A DNA stretch of 64,000 nt from JAAYAO01 sp051133435 (GTDB lineage Bacteria; Actinomycetota; Actinomycetes; Propionibacteriales; Propionibacteriaceae): NCBI RefSeq assembly GCF_051133435.1, contig NZ_JBPGNY010000001.1, forward strand, positions 620,001 through 684,000, in the 5' to 3' direction. The notes beneath the pieces are model-generated. The model made no database searches, was not told where the DNA came from, and saw only the letters and a list, made by a program, of their open reading frames with translations. A program made the translations under genes and the position numbers. Shown here piece by piece: positions 29,248-37,978 of this stretch (position 1 is the stretch's first letter; every line of letters starts with the position of its first letter).

Positions 29248-29585
29248 GAAGCGGTCGGCCCCAGTTCGTCGATGCCGTGCCGCAGCCCGGCGAGGTCGGT
29301 GACATCGCCGACGTGGTCGCCGGCCCATTCGAGGGCACCGAAGGGGCACTCCTCGACGCAGATTCCGCAGTACATGCACAGGCCCCAGTCGATGGTGAAA
29401 CTGTCGAGCACATTACGGGTACGGGGCCTGCGTCCCGGCGGGGAGTCGGGGTCGACCTCGCTGTGGGCTTCCAGGTCGATGCACCACGCAGGGCATTCGC
29501 GCACGCAGATCATGCACGAGGTGCAGTTCTCGGCGATCAGGTGAATCGAGCCGTGGCCGATCACCGGATCGACCCGGGCGTTCAT
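29244..29585 (-). CDS. NuoI-like protein with two [4Fe-4S] clusters
   Basis: 113 residues. Two CxxCxxCxxxCP motifs, Cys21/24/27/31 (CTSCMICVRECP) and Cys70/73/76/80 (CMYCGICVEECP), match the N6a/N6b clusters of complex I subunit I; the segment between them is shorter than in full-size NuoI. Overlaps the NuoC-like gene by 4 nt and the mannosyltransferase by 4 nt. Proposed electron carrier between KorAB ferredoxin and an unknown acceptor; inferred. Confidence 0.85.
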   Translation of the reverse strand: MNARVDPVIGHGSIHLIAENCTSCMICVRECPAWCIDLEAHSEVDPDSPPGRRPRTRNVLDSFTIDWGLCMYCGICVEECPFGALEWAGDHVGDVTDLAGLRHGIDELGPTAS

Positions 29586-30118
29586 CGTCGCCTCCGTCGG
29601 CCGCCCGCCAGCGAGGCGGCGATCTCGGCCGGGTCGGCCGGATCGTCGGGGTTGCGGTTGCCCCAGACCGCGGGATCGGGCACCCCGGCCGGCGCGGTGC
29701 GTCGGCTGCCGGCCAAGCCGCCGGGTTCGCCGGCCCCGGGCCAGGGACGGGCGGTGCGCGCGGCCAGCACGACGTCCTTGCGCAGCGGGGTGGCCGGGGA
29801 GGTGTCGCGCAACAGCAGCGGACGGGCGTCGCTCGCGGTGAAGACGATTCCGAAGGCCTCGGCGCCCTCGCGTTCACACCAGGCCGCGCCGGGCCAGAGC
29901 TTGGCCACGCCGGGCAGCTCGGCATTCTCGCGGGGCAACGTGGTGGCGATCGCCGCGGTGTCGCCGTCGGGGTTCATCGCCTGCAGTACCACCCGCAGTC
30001 CGCCGGAGCGTCCGACATCGTCCACCGCCCCGAGCCAGTCGAAGATCGGGTACTCGGCGTGCAGGTCGGCGGCGGCCTCGGCCCATTGCTCGGGCGGGGT
30101 CTCGGTGGGCGTCAACAT
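29582..30118 (-). CDS. NuoC-like (NADH dehydrogenase 30-kDa subunit) protein
   Basis: 178 residues. FDWLGAVDDVG, LRVVLQA and especially VAKLWPGAAWCEREGAEAFGIVF correspond to the conserved NuoC core (normally WPGANWYEREVYDMFGI). The C-terminal ~60 residues are Pro/Gly/Arg-rich. ATG 30118 overlaps the NuoB-like stop by 7 nt. No NuoD partner follows, which is unusual since NuoC and NuoD are normally adjacent or fused. Confidence 0.82.
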   Translation of the reverse strand: MLTPTETPPEQWAEAAADLHAEYPIFDWLGAVDDVGRSGGLRVVLQAMNPDGDTAAIATTLPRENAELPGVAKLWPGAAWCEREGAEAFGIVFTASDARPLLLRDTSPATPLRKDVVLAARTARPWPGAGEPGGLAGSRRTAPAGVPDPAVWGNRNPDDPADPAEIAASLAGGRRRRR

Positions 30119-30561
30119 GTCGCCCCCGTGCGCAGATCGGCCAGGGCGGCGGTCAGGGCACCGGGCGGCGGTGGGCAGCCGGCGACGAAGCGGTCGACCT
30201 CGACGAGTTGGTCGAGCCCCTTGGTGACCACCGGCGAATCCCAGTACGGCCCACCGGTGGCGGTGCAGGCACCGAAGGAGACGACGTGAACCGTTTCGAC
30301 CCGGGTGCGCAGTTGCTCGATCATCGCCACCACCGCGGGGGCGAGGGTGTCGGTGACGGTGCCGGAGACCACCACGGCATGAGGCAGATGGTCGACGTCG
30401 GCGTCGGCGTCGATCGGGGTGGCGCAGGCGGCTTCGAACTCCATGGCACAGCAGGCCAGGGCCACGTCGGTGACCACCAGAGACCGGTCAGCGAACCAAT
30501 CCCAGCGACCCGTCCGAGCGGGCGGGTATGGTCTGGTGGCTGAACCCGGAAATACTGCCAT
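30112..30561 (-). CDS. NuoB-like [4Fe-4S] subunit
   Basis: 149 residues. All four cluster-N2 ligands are in place: Cys37-Cys38 (ACCAMEFEAA), Cys99 (SFGACTATGG) and Cys129 (VAGCPPPPGAL). It is the first gene of the nuoB-nuoC-nuoI-mannosyltransferase operon, divergent from korA. TACTCT (30573-30568) lies exactly 6 nt before the ATG, suggesting a leaderless transcript. Confidence 0.85.
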   Translation of the reverse strand: MAVFPGSATRPYPPARTGRWDWFADRSLVVTDVALACCAMEFEAACATPIDADADVDHLPHAVVVSGTVTDTLAPAVVAMIEQLRTRVETVHVVSFGACTATGGPYWDSPVVTKGLDQLVEVDRFVAGCPPPPGALTAALADLRTGATC

Positions 30562-30567
30562 GCCACC

Positions 30568-30573
30568 AGAGTA
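30568..30573 (-). promoter_or_regulatory. -10 box of predicted leaderless nuoB-like promoter
   Basis: TACTCT, then GGTGGC (6 nt), then ATG 30561. The korA promoter begins 16 nt further on the other strand. Confidence 0.45.
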
Positions 30574-30588
30574 CGGTGATGATCATGC

Positions 30589-30617
30589 TTGGCAGACAAC
30601 GAGCATTTGAATATAAT
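30589..30617 (+). promoter_or_regulatory. korAB promoter, near-consensus sigma70 type
   Basis: TTGGCA (30589-30594), 17-nt spacer, TATAAT (30612-30617), in a conspicuously AT-rich patch. Predicted transcription start near 30624, leaving a ~50-nt leader with AGAGAGG before the korA GTG. A TTG that could open the reading frame at 30589 is the -35 box itself. Confidence 0.8.
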
Positions 30618-30672
30618 ATTCACTGAGTCATCAGAGAGACTGAAGAGACTGCGCCGTCAGAGAGGTCGCCCA

Positions 30673-32526
30673 GTGTCGTCAACCACCGTCCAGTCCGTCA
30701 ACAAAGTCGTGATTCGCTTCGCAGGCGACTCCGGCGACGGAATGCAGCTCACCGGTGACCGATTCACCGCCGATTCGGCCACCTTCGGCAACGACATCTC
30801 CACCCTGCCGAATTTCCCTGCCGAAATCCGGGCCCCAGCCGGCACCCTGGCCGGGGTTTCCAGCTTCCAGCTGCACTTCGCCGACTTCGACATCATGACC
30901 CCGGGCGACAAGCCCGACGTGCTGGTGGCGATGAACCCGGCCGCCCTGAAGGCCAACATCGGCGACCTGCAGCGCGGTGGGGTGATCATCGCCGACACCC
31001 ACGACTTCTCCAAGCGCAACCTCAGCAAGGTGGGCTACACCACCAACCCGCTCGAGGACGGCTCCCTGGACGACTATCACCTGCACGCGGTCGACCTCAC
31101 CTCGATGACGGTGCAGGCGGTCGAGGATTTCGGCCTCACCCGCAAGCTGGCCTCGCGCGCCAAGAACATGTTCGCCCTGGGCCTGCTGTCATGGATGTAC
31201 AACCGTCCGGTGGAGGGCACCTTGGCCTTCCTGGCCGACAAGTTCGCCAAGAAGCCCGAGATCCGCGACGCGAACATCACCGCCTTCAAGACCGGGTACG
31301 CCTACGGCGAGACCACCGAGGACTTCGCGGTGCGCTACGAGGTCTCCCCCGCGAAGCTGCCGCACGGCACCTACCGTCAGATCGCCGGTAACCCGGCTCT
31401 GGCCCTGGGCCTGGTGGTGGCCGCCCAGAAGGCCGGGCTACCGATGTTCTTCGGCGCCTACCCGATCACCCCGGCCTCCGATGTGCTGCACGAGTTGTCG
31501 AAGCACAAGCGGTTCGGGGTGACCACCTTCCAGGCCGAGGACGAGATCGCCGCGGTCGGTGCCGCCCTGGGCGCCAGCTTCGCCGGACACCTGGGGGTCA
31601 CGGCCAGTTCGGGCCCCGGCATCGCGTTGAAGATGGAAACCGTCGGACTGGCGGTGATGACCGAGCTGCCGCTGGTGATCGTCGACGTGCAGCGCGCCGG
31701 CCCGTCCACCGGTATGCCCACCAAGACCGAGCAGGCCGACCTGCTGCAGGTGCTCTTCGGACGCAACGGTGAGGCGCCGGTGGCGGTGATCGCACCCCAG
31801 TCGCCGGCCGACTGCTTCGACGCCGCGATCGAGGCCGTCCGGATCGCGGTCAAGTACCGCACCCCGGTCTTCCTGCTCTCGGACGGTTACGTGGCCAACG
31901 GCGCCGAGCCCTGGCAGTTGCCCGATGTGTCGGCGATCGAACCGATCGACACCAACTTCGCCACCGAGCCGAACGGCGAGAACGGCAAGTTCCACCCGTA
32001 CGTGCGTGACGCCGAAACCCTGGCCCGTCCATGGGCCATCCCCGGCACCGCCGGCCTGGAACACCGCCTCGGCGGATTGGAGAAGGCCGACGGGGCGGGC
32101 ACCATCTCGGCCGACCCGGCCAACCACGACAAGATGGTGCGGCTGCGCCAGGCCAAGATCGACGCGATCGTGGCCGATGTGCCCGATCTGGTGGTCGACG
32201 ACCCGGACGGCGCGAAGGTGCTGGTGCTCGGCTGGGGTTCGACCTACGGCCCGATCGGGGCGGCGGTGCGTCGCGTCCGGGCGGCCGGGGGCAATGTGGC
32301 CCGCGCCCACCTGCGCCACCTGAACCCGTTCCCGGCGAACCTCGGTGAGGTGCTGCGCGGCTACGACAAGGTGATCGTGCCGGAAATGAACCTGGGCCAG
32401 TTGACCATGCTGCTGCGCTCGAAGTACCTGGTGGACGTGGAGTGCTACTCGCGCGTCTTCGGTCTACCGATCTCCCTGGCCGAACTGGCCGACGACCTGA
32501 TGCAGATGCTGAAGGAGTACAAGTGA
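30673..32526 (+). CDS. korA: 2-oxoglutarate:ferredoxin oxidoreductase, alpha subunit
   Basis: Oxidatively decarboxylates 2-oxoglutarate (or a related 2-oxoacid) to the CoA ester, reducing ferredoxin; a TCA-cycle variant used by mycobacteria and other actinobacteria. 617 residues from GTG 30673, with AGAGAGG 7 nt upstream. The gamma domain comes first (VVIRFAGDSGDGMQ, PAEIRAPAGTLAGVSSFQLH), then the alpha domain (FFGAYPITPASDVLHEL, TASSGPGIALKMETVGLA, QRAGPSTGMPTKTEQADLLQ). Its stop overlaps the korB start. Confidence 0.95.
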   Translation: MSSTTVQSVNKVVIRFAGDSGDGMQLTGDRFTADSATFGNDISTLPNFPAEIRAPAGTLAGVSSFQLHFADFDIMTPGDKPDVLVAMNPAALKANIGDLQRGGVIIADTHDFSKRNLSKVGYTTNPLEDGSLDDYHLHAVDLTSMTVQAVEDFGLTRKLASRAKNMFALGLLSWMYNRPVEGTLAFLADKFAKKPEIRDANITAFKTGYAYGETTEDFAVRYEVSPAKLPHGTYRQIAGNPALALGLVVAAQKAGLPMFFGAYPITPASDVLHELSKHKRFGVTTFQAEDEIAAVGAALGASFAGHLGVTASSGPGIALKMETVGLAVMTELPLVIVDVQRAGPSTGMPTKTEQADLLQVLFGRNGEAPVAVIAPQSPADCFDAAIEAVRIAVKYRTPVFLLSDGYVANGAEPWQLPDVSAIEPIDTNFATEPNGENGKFHPYVRDAETLARPWAIPGTAGLEHRLGGLEKADGAGTISADPANHDKMVRLRQAKIDAIVADVPDLVVDDPDGAKVLVLGWGSTYGPIGAAVRRVRAAGGNVARAHLRHLNPFPANLGEVLRGYDKVIVPEMNLGQLTMLLRSKYLVDVECYSRVFGLPISLAELADDLMQMLKEYK

Positions 32527-33584
32527 ACGCCCTCGATACCGGACTGGCCGGCGTCCCGCTGTCCATCGAGCCGCTGAACCGCAAGCAATTCGTCTCCGAC
32601 CAGGAGGTGCGTTGGTGCCCCGGCTGTGGTGACTACGCGATCCTGTCGACCTTCCAGGGGCTGATGCCGGAACTGGGCATCAAGCGCGAGAACACCGTGA
32701 TCATCTCCGGCATCGGCTGTTCCTCGAGGTTCCCCTACTACGTCGACTCCTACGGCATGCACTCGATTCACGGTCGCGCCCCGGCGATCGCGACCGGGGT
32801 CGCCACCGCCCGCGAAGACCTCGCGGTGTTCGTGGTCACCGGTGACGGTGATGCGCTGTCGATCGGTGGCAACCACCTGATGCATGCGCTGCGCCGCAAC
32901 GTCAACATCACGATCCTGCTGTTCAACAACCGGATCTACGGGCTGACCAAGGGCCAGTACTCCCCCACGTCCGAGTTCGGCAAGGTCACCAAGTCGACGC
33001 CGATGGGTTCGGTGGACGCCCCACTCAACCCGGTGTCGATGGCACTGGGTTCGGAGGCCACCTTCGTGGCCCGCTCGATCGACACCGACCGCAAGCACCT
33101 CAGCTCGGTGCTGAAGGCCGCCGCCCAGCACCGCGGCACCGCGCTGGTGGAGATCTTGCAGAACTGCCCGATCTTCAACGACGACTCCTTCGAGGCGCTG
33201 AAGGACCAGGAGACCTCGTCCAATGCCCTGATTCCGTTGGTGCACGGCGAACCGATCCGGTTCGGCAAGGACGGACAGCTCTGCGTGGTGCGCGACACCG
33301 AAACCGGTGGCGTGAAGGTCGCCGAGGTGGCCGAGGTCGGTGAGGACGCGGTGCTGATTCACGATGCGCACGCCGACGACCCGGCGATGGCTTTCTCGTT
33401 GTCGCGGTTGACCGACGCCGGGGTGATGCAGCGGGCGCCGATCGGGGTCTTCCGTCAGGTCGAACGTCCGACCTACGACGACCTGATCCGCGACCAGGTC
33501 AACTCGGCCGTCGGCGGCTCGGCACCGGATGCCGACGAACTCCAGGAACTGGTGAATGGCCACGACACGTGGTCACTGAACTGA
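32523..33584 (+). CDS. korB: 2-oxoglutarate:ferredoxin oxidoreductase, beta subunit
   Basis: Thiamine-pyrophosphate and [4Fe-4S] subunit, 353 residues. RWCPGCGDYAIL holds the cluster Cys pair, IGCSSRFPYY another Cys, and GDGDALSIGGNHLMHALRRN with NNRIYGLTKGQYSPTS the TPP/Mg site. GTG 32523 overlaps the korA stop as GTGA, which fixes the start. The ferredoxin acceptor gene is not adjacent, but the divergent NuoI-like protein could play a related role. Confidence 0.95.
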   Translation: MNALDTGLAGVPLSIEPLNRKQFVSDQEVRWCPGCGDYAILSTFQGLMPELGIKRENTVIISGIGCSSRFPYYVDSYGMHSIHGRAPAIATGVATAREDLAVFVVTGDGDALSIGGNHLMHALRRNVNITILLFNNRIYGLTKGQYSPTSEFGKVTKSTPMGSVDAPLNPVSMALGSEATFVARSIDTDRKHLSSVLKAAAQHRGTALVEILQNCPIFNDDSFEALKDQETSSNALIPLVHGEPIRFGKDGQLCVVRDTETGGVKVAEVAEVGEDAVLIHDAHADDPAMAFSLSRLTDAGVMQRAPIGVFRQVERPTYDDLIRDQVNSAVGGSAPDADELQELVNGHDTWSLN

Positions 33585-34486
33585 CCCCCCACCCGGCCGA
33601 CGGCCGACGCGGAGTACTGGCAGCCCTCGCAGCGTATGTGCTGTGGGGGCTGACCCCGCTCTTCTGGCCCCTGCTGGGGGATTCATCGGCCGTCGAGGTG
33701 CTCGCCCACCGCTACATCTGGTCGTCGGTGATGGCGCTCGGGCTGGGCCTGATTCTCGGGGTGCGTTGGTGGCAGGTGCTGCGACGCCGGCGCACGATGA
33801 TCGTGCTGTCGGTCGCCGCCCTGCTGATCAGCGTCAACTGGGGCACCTACATCTGGGCGGTGAACAACCAACACGCCCTGGACGCCGCACTCGGCTACTA
33901 CATCAACCCGTTGTTGTCGGTGGTGGCCGGTGTGGTGCTGCTGCGCGAACGGCTCTCACCGTTGCGATGGCTGGCGGTCGGGGTCGCCCTGGTCGGGGTG
34001 ACCTGGATGACGATCCAACTCGGCCAGGTGCCGTGGGTGGCGTTGGTGCTGGCCACGAGTTTCGCGATCTACGGGGTGATCAAGAAGCGGATCCGGGTCG
34101 AGCCGATCGCCACGATGACCATCGAATCGCTGCTGATCACACCCTTCGCGCTGGCCTTTCTGATCTGGTTGGCGGTGATCGGCCAAGGGGGCTTCGCCAC
34201 CAAGGGGCTCGGCTACAGCCTGCTGTTCGTGGCCACCGGCGCGATGTCGCTGACGCCGCTGTTGTTGTTCGCGATCGCGGCGCAGAAGATCTCGCTGTTC
34301 GCCATCGGCATGCTGCAGTACATCGCCCCGACCGCGCAGATGCTGATCGGCATCTACTACCTGGGTGAGCCGATGTCGCCGAGCCGGCTGATGGGCTTCG
34401 CGGTGGTCTGGGTGGCGCTGGTGATCGTCAGTATCGACAGTCTGCTGGCGGTGCGCCGGCAGCGACGGCTGCGGCGGGCGGGCTGA
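33569..34486 (+). CDS. rarD: RarD/EamA-family transporter
   Basis: 305-residue membrane protein with ten predicted helices, of the RarD subgroup of the drug/metabolite superfamily: GVLAALAAYVLWGLTPLFWP at the start, LISVNWGTYIWAVNNQHALDAALGYYINPLLSV in the middle, IAPTAQMLIGIYYLGEPM near the end. The GTG start overlaps korB by 16 nt. Substrate unknown; rarD genes were first linked to chloramphenicol sensitivity, which is not evidence for the substrate. Confidence 0.88.
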   Translation: MVTELTPHPADGRRGVLAALAAYVLWGLTPLFWPLLGDSSAVEVLAHRYIWSSVMALGLGLILGVRWWQVLRRRRTMIVLSVAALLISVNWGTYIWAVNNQHALDAALGYYINPLLSVVAGVVLLRERLSPLRWLAVGVALVGVTWMTIQLGQVPWVALVLATSFAIYGVIKKRIRVEPIATMTIESLLITPFALAFLIWLAVIGQGGFATKGLGYSLLFVATGAMSLTPLLLFAIAAQKISLFAIGMLQYIAPTAQMLIGIYYLGEPMSPSRLMGFAVVWVALVIVSIDSLLAVRRQRRLRRAG

Positions 34487-34570
34487 GTTTCAGCAGCCGC
34501 GCCGCGTAGGTCTCCGCGGCCATTGCGCGATCGCGTCGAGGTCTCACCGCGCCAAGGGGTGGACACACCT

Positions 34571-34600
34571 TTGCCACAAATAACTGAGAATGATTATCGT
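34571..34600 (+). promoter_or_regulatory. Promoter with Fur/Zur-family-like operator for the ABC importer operon
   Basis: TTGCCA (34571-34576) and TATCGT (34595-34600) are spaced by 18 nt. Overlapping the -10 is TGAGAATGATTATCG (34585-34599), which matches the 7-1-7 Fur-family palindrome TGATAATnATTATCA at 12 of 14 positions. In actinobacteria this pattern fits Zur best. It lies ~80 nt before the substrate-binding protein gene. The rest of 34487-34680 shows no gene. Confidence 0.6.
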
Positions 34601-34680
34601 TCCCTGAAGGTGGCCTCGCGTGCGCGCACAACGGTAGGGCGCCACCCACGATTCACCCCCTTGACCCACGAAAGACAGAC

Positions 34681-36210
34681 GTGAAAAGACGCAAACTCGC
34701 TCTCCTGAGCGCCGTACTCATCACCGCACTCGCCCTCGTCGGCTGCGCGGGAGCGGGTGCTCCGGAGAACGGCACAGACCCCGAGAACCACGCCAACAAG
34801 ACCCTGAAGATCGGCGCCCTCGGCAATACGACGGACACGCTGAACCCGCTCACCACCAACGGGTTCGCCGACTACATCGCGGTGGCCCACCTGTACGACC
34901 GCCTCGTCGAGCTGCGCGACGGTGTCACCCACCTCGCGCTGGCCAAGTCCGTCACGCCGAACAAGGACGCCACCGAATGGACCATCACCCTTACCGACGG
35001 AGCCACCTTCTCGGACCAGCGCCCCGTCACTGCTGCCGACGTCAAGTACTCGCTGTCACTGCTGGCCGATCCCGCCGCGAGCCCGTCCTATGCCACCTTC
35101 TTTCAAGACCTCGACCTGAATGCCACCACCGTCGTCGATGACCACACCCTGAAAGTCGCGCTCAAGAGACCGCGTGGCGACTTCGTCACCACGGTGCTCG
35201 CCTTCGCCTCACCCGTCTTCCCCGAGGGCTTCACAGAGTGGCAGAAGCCGATCAGCTCCGGCCCGTACACCCTCGTCAGCTATGTCGCGGGCGAACGCAT
35301 CGTGTTGAAGGCGCGCGACGACCACTACCTCGGCAAGCCCGCGATCGAGAACCTCGAGATCTCCGTGATCGACGACCCGCAAACACGCATGAACGCTCTC
35401 AAGAGCGGCGAGATCGACTTCGCCACACGCGTTGACCCGGTCATCGCCAAGGCCGAAGAGTCCAACCCCGAGGTCAAGATCCATCGTGGCGGCGACGGCG
35501 ATTCGCAGACCCTCGGCTTCGAAATGAACGTCAAGCAGCCGCCCTTCGACAACCCGAAGGTTCGCGAAGCCATGAAGCTTGCGATCAACCGTCAGGAACT
35601 CGTGGACACGATCTTCCTCGGGCAGGGTTCGGTCGGAAATGACCTCGTCGGGCTCGGGCTCGAGGGCTACAACGACGGCGTCCCCCAGCGAAAGTTCGAT
35701 CAGGACCGGGCACGGGAACTCTTCCGGGAAGCGGGCGTCACCGAGGTGACCATTCGCGCCTCCGAGGTGACCCCGGGGCTCACGCGTGCGGCGGAGCTTT
35801 TTGCCGAGCAACTGGCAGCAGTCGGAGTGAAAGCCAAGGTCGAGTCGGTGGAACCAGCGAGCTTCTACGCCGACATGGACGTCCTGATGTCCACCCCGCT
35901 TCAGGTGACGTACTACATCAACCGTGATGCCGGCGCCTACCTCGGGTCATTCTCGGGCTCGAAGGGATTCTTCAACATCTCGGGCTATGCGCCCGCGGAG
36001 TTCGACGCGCTCCTGGCCAAGGCACAGGCCACTGTTGATGACAAGGAACGAGAAGAGATCTTCGGTCGGGCGCAGCAGAAGAGCTGGCAGGAGGGCGGCA
36101 CGATCCTGTGGGGGTATCAGGCCGTGCTCAATGCCGGTATCCCCGGCCTGGACGGGGTGTACCTCTCGCAGGGTGTGCCCGTCTTCACCGGGGCGACCAT
36201 CGAACGGTGA
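34681..36210 (+). CDS. ABC transporter substrate-binding lipoprotein, peptide/nickel/opine family
   Basis: 509 residues; signal peptide with lipobox LVGC (Cys22), then an SBP family 5 fold (TLKIGALGNTTDTLNPLTTN, TDGATFSDQRPVTAADVKYSL, DNPKVREAMKLAINRQELVD). The family covers oligopeptide, nickel and metal-opine binders such as CntA/NikA. With a Zur-like operator upstream, uptake of a metal or a metal-metallophore complex is the best inference. GTG start with a weak SD; stop overlaps the permease start. Leucine codons are mainly CTC, unlike CTG-dominated neighbours. Confidence 0.88.
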   Translation: MKRRKLALLSAVLITALALVGCAGAGAPENGTDPENHANKTLKIGALGNTTDTLNPLTTNGFADYIAVAHLYDRLVELRDGVTHLALAKSVTPNKDATEWTITLTDGATFSDQRPVTAADVKYSLSLLADPAASPSYATFFQDLDLNATTVVDDHTLKVALKRPRGDFVTTVLAFASPVFPEGFTEWQKPISSGPYTLVSYVAGERIVLKARDDHYLGKPAIENLEISVIDDPQTRMNALKSGEIDFATRVDPVIAKAEESNPEVKIHRGGDGDSQTLGFEMNVKQPPFDNPKVREAMKLAINRQELVDTIFLGQGSVGNDLVGLGLEGYNDGVPQRKFDQDRARELFREAGVTEVTIRASEVTPGLTRAAELFAEQLAAVGVKAKVESVEPASFYADMDVLMSTPLQVTYYINRDAGAYLGSFSGSKGFFNISGYAPAEFDALLAKAQATVDDKEREEIFGRAQQKSWQEGGTILWGYQAVLNAGIPGLDGVYLSQGVPVFTGATIER

Positions 36211-37199
36211 CCCAACGCGGTTTTCGAGACGCGAAGAGCCGCACGGGTCGGCCTCTTCACCCTGTTGCGGCGGCTCTCGCGCGAAGCGTGTGGGTGCCGG
36301 TGAGTGTGATCCTCGCCGGCACCCTGACGTGGGTGACTGTCACCTTCCTACCGGGGGATGCCGCCACTCGGATCCTCGGGCCCCACGTCACCCCCGAACG
36401 GCTGCACGACTTGCGCATCCGCCTCGGGCTCGACCGTCCGATCCTCGATCAATACCTCGACTGGCTCACCGGCCTGTTCACCGGCAACCTCGGCACGAGC
36501 GCCATCTCCGGCGAATCAGTGACCGGTCTGGTCCTGACCCGCCTCGGCAACTCCGCCGCCTTGGCCGGGATCGTGGCGGTGCTGGCGCTCACGGTCGGGA
36601 TCACGATCGGAACACTGATCGGGCGACAACGCCGCGGGCGAGCCTTCTCCAACGCGGGTCTGCTCGGAGCCAGCGCCGTCCCCGATTTCGTCATCGGTGC
36701 CATCGCGGTCGGGCTGCTGGCCGTCTCGTGGCGCCTGGTTCCGTCCCTGTCGGTCATTCCACCGTTCGGCCACGTGTTCTCACGCCCACAGATTCTGGTG
36801 ATCCCCGTGCTTGCGATGGGTGTCCCGGTCACGATCTGGGTCGCCCGCTACACCTCGGCGGCCGTCTCGCGCGTCGCGGGCGCCCCGCACGTCCGGGCTG
36901 CCCGCCGGATGGGCATCCCCGAGTTCCGGGTGATCACGCGCCACATCCTGCCGGTCGCGCTCGCCCCCATGATCCAACTGTTCGGCTGGATGGCTTCGAT
37001 CCTGATCGGCAGCACCGTCATCGTGGAGCAACTCGTCCAGTTCCCCGGTATCGGGTCCCTTCTCATCGAAGCCGTCGGTGATCGCGATCTTCCGGTCGCG
37101 ACGGCGGTGGTCACCGTGCTGGCAGCCGTGGTCGCGGTGACGATCTACTTCTGCGACCTGCTGGCGGCCCGGCTCGACCCACGGATGGTGACCCGATGA
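36207..37199 (+). CDS. ABC transporter permease 1 (DppB/NikB/CntB-like)
   Basis: 330 residues, six predicted helices. TFLPGDAATRILGPHVTPERLHDLRIRLGLDRPILDQYLDWL is the hallmark N-terminal periplasmic segment of DppB-type permeases, and the EAA loop (RAARRMGIPEFRVITRHILPVALAP) contacts the ATPase. GTG 36207 overlaps the lipoprotein gene's stop as GTGA. It overlaps the next gene as ATGA. Confidence 0.9.
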   Translation: MTQRGFRDAKSRTGRPLHPVAAALARSVWVPVSVILAGTLTWVTVTFLPGDAATRILGPHVTPERLHDLRIRLGLDRPILDQYLDWLTGLFTGNLGTSAISGESVTGLVLTRLGNSAALAGIVAVLALTVGITIGTLIGRQRRGRAFSNAGLLGASAVPDFVIGAIAVGLLAVSWRLVPSLSVIPPFGHVFSRPQILVIPVLAMGVPVTIWVARYTSAAVSRVAGAPHVRAARRMGIPEFRVITRHILPVALAPMIQLFGWMASILIGSTVIVEQLVQFPGIGSLLIEAVGDRDLPVATAVVTVLAAVVAVTIYFCDLLAARLDPRMVTR

Positions 37200-37978
37200 G
37201 AACAGCCCGCCCTATCGCCGTCGGGGTCATCGCGGTGGCTCTGGCGTTGCTGGCACCATTGCCGGCACGGCTGCTGCCGTCGGCTCGGACCGTACCGTTC
37301 AGCGGGCCGGGCGATGGGCACCTGCTCGGCACCGACTCACTGGGCAACGACGTCCTGGCGCAGTTGTTGATCCACGCGCCCGCGACCTTCATCGTGCCCG
37401 CTGTTGCCGCGGTCGCGCTCGCGGTGGTCGGCACGCTGCTGGGCGTGTTCCTGGGGCTGGCCTCGTCCCGGGCGCGCCACGTCGTGATCCGACTCGCGGA
37501 CGTGCTGTTGATCATTCCGCCCGCCGTCCTGACGCTTGTGATTGTCCTGGGTTTCGGCGCGAGTCCAACCTCGATCGTGGCGGGCGTGGTGCTGTCGGGA
37601 GTGGTGATCTTTGTGCGCGTGGTGTCGGCGGCCACGGTGCAGGTATCCCGCTCTGGCTACGTGGAGGCGGCCGCCGGACTCGGGGATTCGAAGCTGTGGA
37701 TCGGGCTCAGGGACCTGCTGCCGTCGCTGCTCGGCATCGTGACCGCCGAGAGCGCGCTGCGTTTTCTCGCAGCGATCCAACTCGTCGCCGCGTTGAGTTT
37801 TCTCGGATTCGCCTCCGGCCTCGGCAACAGCTGGGCGCGCGCGATTCGCGACAATGTGGTGGGCTTCTCCCTCAACCCCTGGGCGACGCTCGCACCCGGG
37901 ATTGCGCTCGTGCTCTCACTGTCGGTCATCGCCCTGCTGCTGGAACGACCGCTCAGGGACGTCGAGGAGACCCTGTGA
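37196..37978 (+). CDS. ABC transporter permease 2 (DppC/NikC/CntC-like)
   Basis: 260 residues, shorter than typical DppC proteins. GHLLGTDSLGNDVLAQLLIHAP matches the conserved HxLGTDxxGRD segment with an Asn for the Arg. An EAA-type loop (EAAAGLGDSKLWIGLRDLLPSL) and SALRFLAAIQLVAALSFLGFA follow. Overlaps both neighbours (ATGA upstream, GTGA downstream). Confidence 0.9.
   Translation: MRTARPIAVGVIAVALALLAPLPARLLPSARTVPFSGPGDGHLLGTDSLGNDVLAQLLIHAPATFIVPAVAAVALAVVGTLLGVFLGLASSRARHVVIRLADVLLIIPPAVLTLVIVLGFGASPTSIVAGVVLSGVVIFVRVVSAATVQVSRSGYVEAAAGLGDSKLWIGLRDLLPSLLGIVTAESALRFLAAIQLVAALSFLGFASGLGNSWARAIRDNVVGFSLNPWATLAPGIALVLSLSVIALLLERPLRDVEETL

Noticed and set aside
30589..30672. 28-residue N-terminal extension of KorA from a TTG
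   Set aside because: The TTG is the -35 box of the promoter and the predicted transcription start is downstream of it; GTG 30673 has a proper SD.
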